Notes: generated by a model from the letters alone, not told the origin. Shown: positions 7,931 through 16,948, counted from the first letter of the stretch. The stretch: 64,000 nucleotides of DNA from Marinomonas posidonica IVIA-Po-181 (GCF_000214215.1 NC_015559.1:1847001-1911000); one strand, 5' to 3'. Numbers and translations are program-made.

Positions 7931-10475
7931 CGATAAAGTGTTTTTGTCTGTTTATGGTATGAGCTGCCAAGGCTGTATTCGAAAAATCCGCGAACAGATT
8001 CAAGCAATAAGCCCGAATGCTGAGGTGATTGGTGAGCCAAAGGCTAATCATTTAGAGGTTTTATCGGATTTAAACTTGGTGCAAATTCAGGGAGCAGTTG
8101 AGCAAGCAGGGTTTTCAATAAGCGAAAATGAACCAAAGCAAGAAGCAAATACTTTGTCATCGAGTGATCATGCTGAATTGGAAAAGCAGTCCATAGAACG
8201 AGAGACAATACAGGCAGTGGATTATCAAATTGCGATCTCGGGAATGACTTGTGCAGGTTGTGTGAATACCGTTCAGTCAGCGTTAGCCAAAGTTGATGGT
8301 ACCAAAAAGGTTGAGGTGAATTTTGCCAGTCACCTTGCTCAAGTGTCCAGTTCTGCCCGTTATCAAGACTTGTTGACGGCGATAAGTGATGCAGGTTATC
8401 AAGGTGAGTTAGTGACTGATGCGCAACAGAATGCAGAACAAAAAATGGCTAAGGATGCTAAAGAATATCGTCACAAAATCACCTCATCCTTAATGGGGCT
8501 TTCCCTTGGCGTACCACTTATGTTGTACAGTCTATTAGGTGGAAGCATGAAAGTGAGCTCGCTCATCGAGCAGTTTGTTTGGTTTTTCATTGGCTCTGTA
8601 TGTGCGCTTATCATGTATTTCGCAGGCAGACATTATTTCATAAGTGCATGGAAAGCGGTGCGCTCACATCATGCCAATATGGATTTGTTAATCGCCATTG
8701 GTACTGGTAGTGCTTGGTTATATTCTATGTTTGTGGTGTTGTTTCCAGACTTTTTGCCAACGAATATTCGGCATTTGTATTTTGAAGCCGCGGTGATGAT
8801 TATTGGTTTAATCAATCTTGGTCAGGCGCTTGAGGTCAAAGCGAGAAGCAAAACCAACCAAGCACTGCAGAAATTGTTAGATCTAGCCCCCAAACAAGCC
8901 ATTCTTGTTCGTGGTGGACAGGATGTTCAGGTCCCTGTTGCACATGTAAATGTGGGGGATGCACTCCGATTGCGCTCCGGCGATGCGGTACCTGTTGATG
9001 GCAAGGTTGTAGAAGGGCAATCCTATTTAAATGAAGCCATGTTAACGGGTGAATCCGTTCCAGTTCACAAAACCATAGGGGATTTAGTCAAAGCTGGCAC
9101 CATTAATACCAATGGTAGCCTAGTAATTAAAGTGCTTAAAACAGGCAAACAAACTCAACTGGCTAAGATAGTTGATATGGTCAGTCGCGCACAAAACTCA
9201 AAACCGCCGATCAGTCATTTGGCGGATAAAGTCTCTGCAGTTTTTGTTCCAAGCGTGATCATCATCGCCATATTGACTGCATTGGCTTGGTTTAACTTTG
9301 CAGATGCCGATGATTATTCCTATATGTTAGTGACGGCTGTTTCGGTGCTAATTATTGCTTGTCCATGTGCGCTTGGATTGGCGACACCAATTTCAACTAT
9401 GATTGGGGTAGGCAAAGCCGCAGAGGTTGGCGGATTGATTCGTAATGGTGAAGCGTTACAGGTAGCAAGTAACATTGACTGCCTAGTTTTCGATAAAACT
9501 GGCACCATTACGCAAGGAAAACCCTGTGTTACCAAGGTTGATTACTTTAATGAGCAAGCTCAATATGAATTTATTAATTCTTTGGTTAAATCCCTTGAAA
9601 GCAAAGTAAGCCATCCGTTAGCTCATGCTTTACTTGAATACATTGATCGACAAGGCTCAAAACAAACCACAGATAAAGGCTCAGTTGATCACATCACATT
9701 GAGTGAATATGAAAACTTGCCAGGTTTAGGGGTTCGTGGTCGATATCAAAATGACTGGTATTACCTTGGTAATGAAAAGCTGCTTAACCAAGCAGGCCTT
9801 TCTGTACTGCCGTCAGTTAATACAGAGGAGGCGGGTAGTCATGTTTACTTGTTTTCGAGTGACACATTGCTAAGCCATTATTTGTTACAAGATCCGATTC
9901 AAGAAAGTGCCGCTAATGCATTGAAAAACCTTAAACGCATGGGCGTAAAATTGATAATGCTGACCGGCGATCAAAAATTGAACACATCACAGGTTGCTGC
10001 TCAATTAGACTTAGATGAGTATCACGCAGAATTGCTACCTGAAGACAAATTAGAATGGATTAAGTCTCTACAGCATCAAGGGAATGTTGTTGGCATGATA
10101 GGCGATGGTATTAATGATGCACCTGCATTAGCACAGGCAGATGTGGGCTTTGCCATGGGCGAAGGAACGGATGTGGCCATGGAAAGCGCGGATGTCACCT
10201 TATTGCATAATAACCTTAATGCCTTGGCAGATGTGATTTCTGTGAGTAAAGCAAGCATTCGTAATATCAAACAAAACCTCTGGGGGGCCTTTGCTTACAA
10301 CACATTAGGGATACCTATTGCTGCAGGCTTGTTGTATCCCATAACGGGTTGGTTATTGAGCCCAATTATTGCTGGTGTGGCCATGTCGTTATCGTCCGTC
10401 ACAGTCGTATTGAATGCTAATCGACTTAGACAGGTGGTTAAAAAGCAATTAAAGGGTATTGAGCATGCTCATTAA
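7914..10475 (+). CDS. copA: Copper-exporting P1B-type ATPase
   Basis: 853 residues from ATG 7914 (GGAGG 9 bases upstream). It exports Cu(I) from the cytoplasm using ATP. Two N-terminal heavy-metal-associated domains carry GMSCQGC (Cys18/Cys21) and GMTCAGC (Cys113/Cys116). The core has eight membrane segments, the TGES actuator loop near 378, the transmembrane metal-binding CPC at 483-485, the phosphorylated Asp527 in DKTGT, the SHPLA motif of the nucleotide domain, and GDGINDAPAL near 730. The CPC motif plus two HMA domains indicates Cu(I) specificity. The gene overlaps the regulator upstream and a tiny membrane ORF downstream. The longer frame beginning at TTG 7863 was rejected because it lacks an SD. 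Confidence 0.96.
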   Translation: MTDANNDKVFLSVYGMSCQGCIRKIREQIQAISPNAEVIGEPKANHLEVLSDLNLVQIQGAVEQAGFSISENEPKQEANTLSSSDHAELEKQSIERETIQAVDYQIAISGMTCAGCVNTVQSALAKVDGTKKVEVNFASHLAQVSSSARYQDLLTAISDAGYQGELVTDAQQNAEQKMAKDAKEYRHKITSSLMGLSLGVPLMLYSLLGGSMKVSSLIEQFVWFFIGSVCALIMYFAGRHYFISAWKAVRSHHANMDLLIAIGTGSAWLYSMFVVLFPDFLPTNIRHLYFEAAVMIIGLINLGQALEVKARSKTNQALQKLLDLAPKQAILVRGGQDVQVPVAHVNVGDALRLRSGDAVPVDGKVVEGQSYLNEAMLTGESVPVHKTIGDLVKAGTINTNGSLVIKVLKTGKQTQLAKIVDMVSRAQNSKPPISHLADKVSAVFVPSVIIIAILTALAWFNFADADDYSYMLVTAVSVLIIACPCALGLATPISTMIGVGKAAEVGGLIRNGEALQVASNIDCLVFDKTGTITQGKPCVTKVDYFNEQAQYEFINSLVKSLESKVSHPLAHALLEYIDRQGSKQTTDKGSVDHITLSEYENLPGLGVRGRYQNDWYYLGNEKLLNQAGLSVLPSVNTEEAGSHVYLFSSDTLLSHYLLQDPIQESAANALKNLKRMGVKLIMLTGDQKLNTSQVAAQLDLDEYHAELLPEDKLEWIKSLQHQGNVVGMIGDGINDAPALAQADVGFAMGEGTDVAMESADVTLLHNNLNALADVISVSKASIRNIKQNLWGAFAYNTLGIPIAAGLLYPITGWLLSPIIAGVAMSLSSVTVVLNANRLRQVVKKQLKGIEHAH

Positions 10476-10536
10476 TATTTTAGGGATGGCCGCAATTGGC
10501 TTTGTTATTTACTGGTTCTGGTTTGCAAATAAATGA
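10465..10536 (+). CDS. 23-residue hydrophobic membrane peptide overlapping the end of copA
   Basis: ATG 10465 lies within the last codons of copA (11-base overlap) and encodes a 23-residue peptide: a single hydrophobic helix rich in Trp/Phe (FVIYWFWFANK) with a terminal Lys. The tight overlap resembles translational coupling. I cannot assign it to a named family. It resembles the leading membrane helix of small cupredoxin-like proteins sometimes encoded after copA, so it may be an independent microprotein or a truncated remnant. No continuation of such a domain is evident after the stop. Confidence 0.45.
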   Translation: MLINILGMAAIGFVIYWFWFANK

Positions 10537-10990
10537 TCAATGTATTTTTGTCGAGATCTATCAAAATGGTGGCTTGTTTTATAGCTCAAGACTAGGTGCA
10601 ATATTAATCAATCACTAATGCGAGCAGACAGAGCGAAGTGACGATAATAAACAGCATGGATGATATCACTATCATTTGAGCTTGTTAGCGTAATGGGCAG
10701 CAATCTCATATGGCACATGAAGACAGCTACCAACTTAGCCATTGATTTAATGTTGCGCATTTATAACGTCAATTATGAAGTGGATACGAGAAGACAACAT
10801 TTGGATCAATTGAACATACCTTGCATCAGGCAAAATAGAAGTCATTTATTTTACAGCTAGGGCCAGAAAAATTTAGACAAGCCTTGTTATTTTCTTCAAT
10901 GTCTTAGTTTATAAAGTATCTTAATAATCAACTTAACTCATTGATAAATCATTATTACAACAGAAACTGTAGAGCGCATATGGATAATAT

Positions 10991-11024
10991 ACTATTTCCG
11001 ATAATAACATTTATCGGAAATAGT
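10991..11024. repeat. Perfect 14-bp inverted repeat
   Basis: ACTATTTCCGATAA - TAACAT - TTATCGGAAATAGT. A six-base loop and a perfect 14-bp stem make this a strong hairpin on either strand. No clear T-run follows. It lies between convergent transcription units, so a terminator role for the copA operon is the simplest reading. Confidence 0.8.
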
Positions 11025-11031
11025 GAAGATA

Positions 11032-11058
11032 AATTAGAGTCCTATTTTGACTCTAATT
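11032..11058. terminator. Perfect 10-bp inverted repeat downstream of yjjG
   Basis: AATTAGAGTC - CTATTTT - GACTCTAATT, seven bases after the previous hairpin and 14 bases beyond the yjjG stop on the minus strand. Probable terminator of yjjG, though its T-run is short. Confidence 0.6.
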
Positions 11059-11072
11059 CGTTACATATGCTT

Positions 11073-11744
11073 CTATAGATGATTCTTCAGTTCGGCTAGA
11101 TGATTAACGGTATACGTTGGCTTAATGGTTTCATGCTCATCGAGTTTGTGATGATTCAACCAGCATGTGTCGACACCAAACTGGTTACCTCCCAAGATGT
11201 CAGATTCCAGCGTATCGCCAACCATGAGTACGTTTTCTTTGCTTGGTTGCGACATCTTATCAAAAGCGTATTCGAATATTCTTGCGTCTGGCTTAGCTAC
11301 ACCAACTTGCTCTGAAATGATTAGGTGTTCAAAATATTGACTCATACCGGTTTTTTGAAGGCGAATTTCTTGTAACTGAGTAAAACCATTGGTGATGATG
11401 GCCATTTTAACGCCTGATTGATGAAGGCTTTTGACCAGTTCATCTGCTCCAGGTAATGTCTGACAAATCTCCGCCATGGCATTGAGAAACTCTTGATTGA
11501 GCTGATTCGAACTTACGTTGAGTTTATCTGACCAGGAATCGAATCGTCTGGTTTGCAGCTCTAAGGCGCTGATATCACCGTTCTGATAATCCACCCAAAG
11601 TGGCTTGTTGATGTTTTGGTAGGCTTGAAAATCGTCTTTTTCAAAGGTTACGCCATACTGGCTGAACATGCGTTTCAGGCCTGAAAAGTTATCGAAGTGA
11701 AATAAGGTTTCGTCGGCGTCAAATAGTACCCACTGATACTTCAT
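11073..11744 (-). CDS. yjjG: HAD-superfamily pyrimidine nucleotidase, YjjG type
   Basis: 223 residues, the length of E. coli YjjG (225). It dephosphorylates nucleoside monophosphates, preferentially non-canonical pyrimidine ones, cleaning the nucleotide pool. HAD motif I is FDADETLFHFD (nucleophile Asp9), motif II is IITNGFT, the conserved Lys is in VGVAKPD, and motif IV is VGDTLESDILGG. The YjjG-type cap domain lies between motifs I and II. It is encoded 27 bases downstream of yjjX on the same strand, and both are house-cleaning nucleotide phosphatases. Confidence 0.93.
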   Translation of the reverse strand: MKYQWVLFDADETLFHFDNFSGLKRMFSQYGVTFEKDDFQAYQNINKPLWVDYQNGDISALELQTRRFDSWSDKLNVSSNQLNQEFLNAMAEICQTLPGADELVKSLHQSGVKMAIITNGFTQLQEIRLQKTGMSQYFEHLIISEQVGVAKPDARIFEYAFDKMSQPSKENVLMVGDTLESDILGGNQFGVDTCWLNHHKLDEHETIKPTYTVNHLAELKNHL

Positions 11745-11771
11745 AGTTAGGCTTCTTTTCTGTCATTAATG

Positions 11772-12317
11772 TTAAAAGTGTTGAGGATGTAAAATCGGTG
11801 CCAAGGCTAAAATAATGGCTTGTGAATAAACGCTTTGCCTCGTTGCAGCATGATTGGTAAACAGTCCGATGGCGCCGCCTTTTTGACGAATGTTTTGTGT
11901 GTTAAACACTTCATCCATTATTGGCCCCAATTCTTCTCGGTTTTGAAGTCGTTTAAATATTTGATCTGGAAGTGGCAAATTAGCGGTTCGGCCTATATGC
12001 TGGGTGTCATTTTGATCAACAATTGCAATATAGGCAAAGGTTGCAGCGCCCTCCTCAAATTGATCAACGCCGCCTTCCATGGAAATATAAAAATCGAATT
12101 GCTGGTTGATGTCGTCTTGTTGGCAAGTTAATGCTCTATTAACCGCGCCAAGACGTGTTTCTGACTCTGTCATTGGCTGATCCGCTACACCTGATGGTGC
12201 CGACCGACCTTCACAATGAATAATATGATCAGGATGACATTGTTCAAAAGCCTGCTTGGCCGCGGCGACTTTTACAGGATTGCTTGAGCCAACTTGAATG
12301 CGAATCACGGAAGTCAT
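11772..12317 (-). CDS. yjjX: Inosine/xanthosine triphosphatase YjjX
   Basis: 181 residues. It hydrolyses ITP and XTP so that damaged purines are not incorporated. The N-terminal phosphate-binding signature VGSSNPVKVAA, the central FYISMEGGVDQ block and the Lys-Gly-Gly-Ala-Ile-Gly segment near residue 150 are those of the YjjX family. GAGGAACAT before ATG 12317 supports this start. It sits between the aroC terminator and yjjG, probably forming a two-gene sanitation operon. Confidence 0.93.
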   Translation of the reverse strand: MTSVIRIQVGSSNPVKVAAAKQAFEQCHPDHIIHCEGRSAPSGVADQPMTESETRLGAVNRALTCQQDDINQQFDFYISMEGGVDQFEEGAATFAYIAIVDQNDTQHIGRTANLPLPDQIFKRLQNREELGPIMDEVFNTQNIRQKGGAIGLFTNHAATRQSVYSQAIILALAPILHPQHF

Positions 12318-12346
12318 ATGTTCCTCATTAATATACCGTGTGAAAC

Positions 12347-12378
12347 AAAAAAAGCCGCAACCAAAGGGTGCGGCTTTT
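12347..12378 (-). terminator. Terminator of the prmB-aroC operon
   Basis: On the minus strand a stem AAAAGCCGCA / TGCGGCTTTT with loop CCCTTTGGT and a T-run follows the aroC stop. Flanking A and T runs make it bidirectional in principle. Confidence 0.9.
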
Positions 12379-12392
12379 GGGTGTGCTTACAG

Positions 12393-13490
12393 CTACGCTT
12401 GCCCTTTAATGATAGGTGTTGGGCACATTACATCGGCATTTTGACCTCGGTGACGAAGCAAGTGGTCAATGAGCGTGATGGCTAACATAGCTTCTGCGAT
12501 TGGTGTCGCACGAATGCCGACACAAGGATCGTGACGTCCCTTAGTAATGACGTCAATGGCATTGCCATCACGGTCAATACTTTTGCCAGGTGTGGTGATG
12601 CTGGAGGTTGGTTTTAATGCCATGTTCACGACAATGTCTTGTCCTGAAGAAATGCCACCCAATACACCGCCAGCATGGTTTGTCAGGAAGCCTTCTGGTG
12701 TCATCTCGTCTCTATGTTGACTGCCTTTTTGCTCAATGACATCGAAACCATCTCCAATTTCAACCCCTTTAACCGCATTGATGCCCATCATGGCCTTAGC
12801 GATGTCTGCATCCAAACGATCAAATACGGGTGCACCGAGTCCTGGCATAACATTCTTGGCGATTACCGTAATTTTAGCGCCAATCGAATCACCTTCTCGG
12901 CGAAGGGCTGTCATATAAGTTTCCAATTCTGGAATGGCGTCTGGGTCTGGGCTAAAGAAGCTGTTGTCATAGACTTGAGATAGATCTTTAACCGCCAGTT
13001 TGATGGGACCTAGCTGCGACAAATAGCCTTGTATTTCGATGCCGAAAGTTTGTTTCAGGTATTTTTTGGCGATGGCACCAGCCGCAACTCGCATGGCTGT
13101 TTCGCGGGCCGAAGAGCGACCGCCACCTCGATAATCTCGGAAACCGTACTTTTGATCATAAGTGTAGTCGGCATGTGCTGGTCTAAAAGTATTGGCGATG
13201 TTGCCATAATCTTTTGAGCGCTGATCGGTGTTTTCAATCAACAATCCAATCGGTGTGCCGGTCGTTTTTCCTTCAAACACACCGGATAAAATTTTGACTT
13301 CGTCTGCTTCACGTCGCTGTGTCGTGTGTTTTGACGTGCCGGGTTTTCTAAGATCCAGATCGCGTTGTAAATCGGCTTCGCAGATTTCAATACCTGGTGG
13401 GCAACCATCTACGATAGCGCCTAATGCTAAGCCATGACTTTCACCAAATGTGGTGACTTTAAATAGGGTTCCGAACGTATTGCCTGACAT
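12393..13490 (-). CDS. aroC: Chorismate synthase
   Basis: 365 residues (E. coli 361). It converts 5-enolpyruvylshikimate-3-phosphate to chorismate using reduced FMN, the last common step of aromatic amino-acid biosynthesis. Family signatures include [18 protein letters not shown] near the N-terminus, the arginine-rich [13 protein letters not shown] block near 125, and GGISSGQDI plus [17 protein letters not shown] toward the C-terminus. It begins nine bases after the prmB stop, as prmB-aroC pairs do in many gammaproteobacteria, and is followed by a terminator. Confidence 0.97.
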   Translation of the reverse strand: MSGNTFGTLFKVTTFGESHGLALGAIVDGCPPGIEICEADLQRDLDLRKPGTSKHTTQRREADEVKILSGVFEGKTTGTPIGLLIENTDQRSKDYGNIANTFRPAHADYTYDQKYGFRDYRGGGRSSARETAMRVAAGAIAKKYLKQTFGIEIQGYLSQLGPIKLAVKDLSQVYDNSFFSPDPDAIPELETYMTALRREGDSIGAKITVIAKNVMPGLGAPVFDRLDADIAKAMMGINAVKGVEIGDGFDVIEQKGSQHRDEMTPEGFLTNHAGGVLGGISSGQDIVVNMALKPTSSITTPGKSIDRDGNAIDVITKGRHDPCVGIRATPIAEAMLAITLIDHLLRHRGQNADVMCPTPIIKGQA

Positions 13491-13499
13491 AGGTTTATT

Positions 13500-14408
13500 C
13501 TACTCGTTTAATAATTCGATTAATTGTTCTTTGGTCAAAATGAATACGCCATTACCGCCCTGTTCCAGTTCCATCCACATAAATGGTGTGTCAGGGTATG
13601 CGGCTTGCAATGCCACTTCAGAATTGCCAACTTCGTACACCAGAATGCCATCATCATTTAAGTAATGTGCAGCTTGCGATAAAAACTGATGCGTAAAATC
13701 CAAACCATCTTCACCTGATGTTAGTGCGATTTCAGGTTCATTATGAAACTCTTCAGGTGCGCTCTGAAAATCATCTTGATCGACATAGGGCGGGTTGCAA
13801 ATGATGAGGTCGTATTGCTTATTTTCTAGCCCTGCAAACATATCTGAATGAATGGTTTGAACTCGATCGTCAACGTCATGGCGATGAATGTTCTGCTGTG
13901 CGACGGTTAAAGCGGCGTCACTGATGTCGCTCAGATCAACCTCTGAATCCTCAAAGATTAAGGCTGCCGCAATACCAAGGCAACCGGAGCCAGTGCACAT
14001 GTCCAAGATATTGAATGGGTAATGCATCAACCAGGGGGAAAACTCGGTCTCAAGTAACGATAATATGGGCGACCTTGGGATGAGAGTATCTTTGGTAACG
14101 TGAAAAGGTAAGCCCATGAACCAAGCTTCACCTAATAAATAAGGCAAGGGTTCTCGTTGATTGATTCGACGATGAACCAATTTGAGTATGTGTTTTTTTT
14201 CATTTTGCGTTAATGTGCAATCCAACATGTCGCGATCAAAGTCCAGTGGCAGTTTGAGTGCCCCCATAACCAACTGGACGGCTTCATCCCAAGCGTTGTC
14301 GGTACCATGTCCATAAAATAAATTGGCATTTTGAAAGCGCGTAAAAGTCCATCTAATGAAGTCTTTGATGCTGTGTAAATCGCGAATGGCTGTTTGTTTA
14401 CGGCTCAT
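13500..14408 (-). CDS. prmB: Ribosomal protein L3 N5-glutamine methyltransferase
   Basis: 302 residues. A SAM-dependent methyltransferase that modifies a glutamine of ribosomal protein L3. The SAM-binding motif LDMCTGSGCLGIAAA is near residue 135 and the catalytic NPPY motif (ICNPPYVDQDDF) near 205, shared with HemK/PrmC. The N-terminal helical domain and the adjacent aroC gene separate PrmB from PrmC, which is normally linked to prfA. Stop to aroC start is nine bases, so the two are co-transcribed. Confidence 0.94.
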   Translation of the reverse strand: MSRKQTAIRDLHSIKDFIRWTFTRFQNANLFYGHGTDNAWDEAVQLVMGALKLPLDFDRDMLDCTLTQNEKKHILKLVHRRINQREPLPYLLGEAWFMGLPFHVTKDTLIPRSPILSLLETEFSPWLMHYPFNILDMCTGSGCLGIAAALIFEDSEVDLSDISDAALTVAQQNIHRHDVDDRVQTIHSDMFAGLENKQYDLIICNPPYVDQDDFQSAPEEFHNEPEIALTSGEDGLDFTHQFLSQAAHYLNDDGILVYEVGNSEVALQAAYPDTPFMWMELEQGGNGVFILTKEQLIELLNE

Positions 14409-14458
14409 TGTCTCTTCTTTGTGGTTGGATCGTTAAATAGCGTGCTTCATTATAACGA

Positions 14459-15226
14459 TTATTTTCGCCTGCCTCTATCATTGTCTTTATCTTGCAGGCT
14501 ATTTACGGATGAATTGAGAGACCGTAATTGATCTCGAATCTCTTGCCACTGTTGATTCGTTTGATCTGTAAATTGCTTTTCTTTTTGTTGTCGGGACAGT
14601 TCATCAGCGTGTGTTTGCTTCAAACTTTGAATGTGAGCGTCTTGTTTGGCGAGATCTAACTCTCGTTGCGCCAGATTGAGTCTTAAAGTTTCATTCGCTA
14701 GAAGAGCCTCTTCTAGTTGTGTCTTTAGTTGTTGGTTGTACGACATGACGTCATTTAGGCGTTTTTCTAGGTACTGATTTTCTTGGCTAAGGCGGTTTGT
14801 AAGAATTTGATGACTATGATGCTCTTCTTTTAATTCTTGATGTGTTTCTTCTAGTGTCGTAAGGCTCTCACTTAACGATAAATATTCTGAATCAATCGCG
14901 GACTGCTTTTGCTTGTGTCCCGCTTCCATATCAAAGGCTTTTTCTTCAATCAGTTGGTTTATCTGCTTAGCGGCTTCTCGCATGAACTGATTTATGGGGG
15001 TGGCGAGTCGATCATTCAGATTGCTTTCGATTTGTTTTTCATGGGCATCATAATCCAGCTGCCATTGATTAATCGCATTCAATAGAGTTGTGTTTGAACA
15101 CTGTCGACCATCTTTATCAAGAAAATACTGAGCGACTCTTGGTATGTTTGGGTATTGATGTTTGTCGATTAACGTCCAGCACGCTTGCAGGATCTCTTGT
15201 CTTGAAATGTTCGCTTTTCTGGCCAT
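14459..15226 (-). CDS. KfrA-like DNA-binding protein with long coiled coil
   Basis: 255 residues. Residues 1-60 match the KfrA N-terminal DNA-binding region (ISRQEILQACWTLIDKHQYP, then NTTLLNAINQW). The rest is a long alpha-helical coiled coil with many Gln, Glu and Leu repeats. Plasmid KfrA is an autorepressor and partition accessory, while chromosomal homologues are of unknown role. No plasmid genes surround it: it lies upstream of prmB-aroC on the same strand, about 50 bases from prmB, and is separated from sppA by a strong terminator. An SMC-like or nucleoid-associated role is possible but only inferred. Confidence 0.8.
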   Translation of the reverse strand: MARKANISRQEILQACWTLIDKHQYPNIPRVAQYFLDKDGRQCSNTTLLNAINQWQLDYDAHEKQIESNLNDRLATPINQFMREAAKQINQLIEEKAFDMEAGHKQKQSAIDSEYLSLSESLTTLEETHQELKEEHHSHQILTNRLSQENQYLEKRLNDVMSYNQQLKTQLEEALLANETLRLNLAQRELDLAKQDAHIQSLKQTHADELSRQQKEKQFTDQTNQQWQEIRDQLRSLNSSVNSLQDKDNDRGRRK

Positions 15227-15319
15227 GGAAAACTCTAAAAAAAATTAAGTAATTTATGTAAATAATTTATTAAATTTATCATTTAATGGAATTTTTTCCT
15301 ATCTTGATATTCTAAGCAC

Positions 15320-15347
15320 AAAAAAAGCGCCATTAGGCGCTTTTTTT
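15320..15347. terminator. Bidirectional Rho-independent terminator
   Basis: AAAAAAAGCGCC - ATTA - GGCGCTTTTTTT, a perfect stem with A and T runs on both sides. On the minus strand it ends the sppA transcript. Confidence 0.93.
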
Positions 15348-15361
15348 TAAACTCATAAATC

Positions 15362-16372
15362 TTATTGCCACTGAAACTGGTTCATGGCTTTGACGGCAAA
15401 TTCCACTCCCAGTTCTTTTGCCAATTCTTTTAAAGGCTCTTCCTTGGGTTCGAACACGACGGGGCTGGCATTTGGGAAGCGAGTTTCAAGCAATTGATTG
15501 ATACTTGCCAGACCGTCAATTAATCCGATCTTTTCTGCTTGAGTACCTGTAAAGATAATGCCTGAAAAAACATCATCCGTGATGGTTAGTCGATCTTTAC
15601 GACCTGCTTTAACTGCATCGATAAATTGCTGGTGAGTCTCGTTTAAAACAGACTGCCATTTTAGTGCTGCTTCATCTGTCATAGGGGTAAATGGATCAAG
15701 AAAGGCTTTATTTCGACCTGCTGTAAAGACTCGACGTTCTACGCCAATTTTCTCTAACAACTCTGATGCCTCAAAACCGGCGGAAATGACTCCGATAGAA
15801 CCCACTAAACTGGCTTGATTGGCATAGATTTCCGTTGCTGCAGACGCAATGTAATATCCGCCCGATGCGGCCATGTCTTCGACAACCACTAGAATAGGAA
15901 TATCAGGATAAACTGCTTGTTTGTTGCGGATTGCATCATAAATAATGCCTGAATGTACTGGGCTGCCACCAGGACTGTTCATTTCGATGATAACGCCCTG
16001 CAATTTATTGCTGCGGTAAGCGCTGTCCAATAAAGACACCATTTCGGAAGATTCAATATCGGCCTCGGCACCAATGATACCTTGCATCTCAATAATGGCG
16101 ACGGTATCCCCTTGTATTTGCATATCGCTCAATTCGGCACGAGTAAACCAAGCGGCGAATATACCAACAAAGATGGCTAGAGTGGTAAATCGGAAGAAGA
16201 TTTTCCAGCGTCTTGCTCGCCTCTTTTCAACCATGTTTTCAAGCAAGGTTTTCTCTAGCAAAGTCCAAATTTCGTTGTTTGCATCAATGCCCTGTTGTTG
16301 TGATTTACTTTCTGCCTTGATGGTAGGTTGATTGTGCTTCGCTGCCTTGTCTTCTTCTTCCGTCCAACTCAT
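15362..16372 (-). CDS. sppA: Signal peptide peptidase SppA, short form (S49 serine peptidase)
   Basis: 336 residues, the single-domain 36-kDa type. It cleaves remnant signal peptides in the membrane. A charged cytoplasmic N-terminus of about 55 residues is followed by one membrane helix (FFRFTTLAIFVGIFAAWF) and then the S49 domain. The substrate loop NSPGGSP, the catalytic Ser in DMAASGGYY near 170, and a likely catalytic Lys in AGRNKAFLDPF near 222 form the Ser-Lys dyad. The IDGLAS segment near the end is also typical. It has its own terminator and is divergent from the MaoC gene. Confidence 0.93.
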   Translation of the reverse strand: MSWTEEEDKAAKHNQPTIKAESKSQQQGIDANNEIWTLLEKTLLENMVEKRRARRWKIFFRFTTLAIFVGIFAAWFTRAELSDMQIQGDTVAIIEMQGIIGAEADIESSEMVSLLDSAYRSNKLQGVIIEMNSPGGSPVHSGIIYDAIRNKQAVYPDIPILVVVEDMAASGGYYIASAATEIYANQASLVGSIGVISAGFEASELLEKIGVERRVFTAGRNKAFLDPFTPMTDEAALKWQSVLNETHQQFIDAVKAGRKDRLTITDDVFSGIIFTGTQAEKIGLIDGLASINQLLETRFPNASPVVFEPKEEPLKELAKELGVEFAVKAMNQFQWQ

Positions 16373-16450
16373 GAATTTAAGCCTTAAAGATTTGTTAATG
16401 TATTGGCTGAAAGTGTACCATAGCGAAAATTTTCACGATAAGGATTAGCA

Positions 16451-16873
16451 ATGAATTCAGGCTTGACGTTAGAAGAATTGTCATTAGATCAAACTGTTGA
16501 ATATAGAAAAACGGTGACGCAACAAGATGTTCATGCATTTGCTGAAGTAACGGGAGACACAAACCCTGTGCATTTAGATGCTGATTATGCGGCCACTACC
16601 TCTTTTGGACAGCCCATTGCGCATGGCATGCTTACTGCGGGCTTTATCTCAGCAGCCATTGGCACACAATTACCTGGACCGGGTTGCATATATTTGGAGC
16701 AAACTCTGAAGTTTCGGTCTCCAGTGTTTATTGGTCAAGAAGTCGTCACAAAAATTACCGTCGCTGATATTAATGAGCGTCGTCGCCGTGTGACATTGAA
16801 AACCGTTTGTGAGTGTGAAGGAAAAGCGGTCGTGACAGGTGAAGCAACTATTATGTTGCCAGCGGCTAAATAG
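16451..16873 (+). CDS. MaoC-family (R)-specific enoyl-CoA hydratase
   Basis: 140 residues with the single hot-dog fold of PhaJ-type hydratases. The hydratase-2 motif is clear: FAEVTGDTNPVHLDADYA, with the catalytic Asp and His, then FGQPIAHGML. The enzyme hydrates trans-2-enoyl-CoA to (R)-3-hydroxyacyl-CoA, a link between beta-oxidation and PHA or (R)-hydroxyacid synthesis. AAGGA lies upstream of ATG 16451. No PHA synthase is nearby, so the pathway is undetermined. It converges on sdhD and shares its terminator. Confidence 0.9.
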   Translation: MNSGLTLEELSLDQTVEYRKTVTQQDVHAFAEVTGDTNPVHLDADYAATTSFGQPIAHGMLTAGFISAAIGTQLPGPGCIYLEQTLKFRSPVFIGQEVVTKITVADINERRRRVTLKTVCECEGKAVVTGEATIMLPAAK

Positions 16874-16880
16874 AAGAATG

Positions 16881-16931
16881 AACAGCAAGGTGTTATTTAT
16901 AAACGTTCGTTCGTGATGACACCTTGCTGTT
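16881..16931. terminator. Shared terminator between the MaoC gene and sdhD
   Basis: A 13-bp perfect inverted repeat AACAGCAAGGTGT / ACACCTTGCTGTT with a 25-base loop lies between two convergent stops. The loop is longer than usual. A T-run follows on the plus strand (TGTTTT). Confidence 0.7.
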
Positions 16932-16948
16932 TTAACTGAGATCAGCGT

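Larger units (their letters stand above)
10537..11072. other. Intergenic region with no convincing gene
   Basis: 536 bases between the copA operon and the convergent yjjG. A 66-codon frame at 10660-10860 has no SD, no recognisable motif and an unlikely composition, so I do not call it. The only structured parts are the two inverted repeats at 10991-11058. The remainder is AT-rich and could be decayed coding sequence. Confidence 0.6.

Noticed and set aside
10660..10860. 66-codon frame between copA and yjjG
   Set aside because: No ribosome binding site, no recognisable motif and unlikely composition, so not called as a gene.
14459..15226. KfrA-like gene as evidence of an integrated plasmid
   Set aside because: Surrounding genes are housekeeping (prmB, aroC, sppA), and no replication or partition genes are present.
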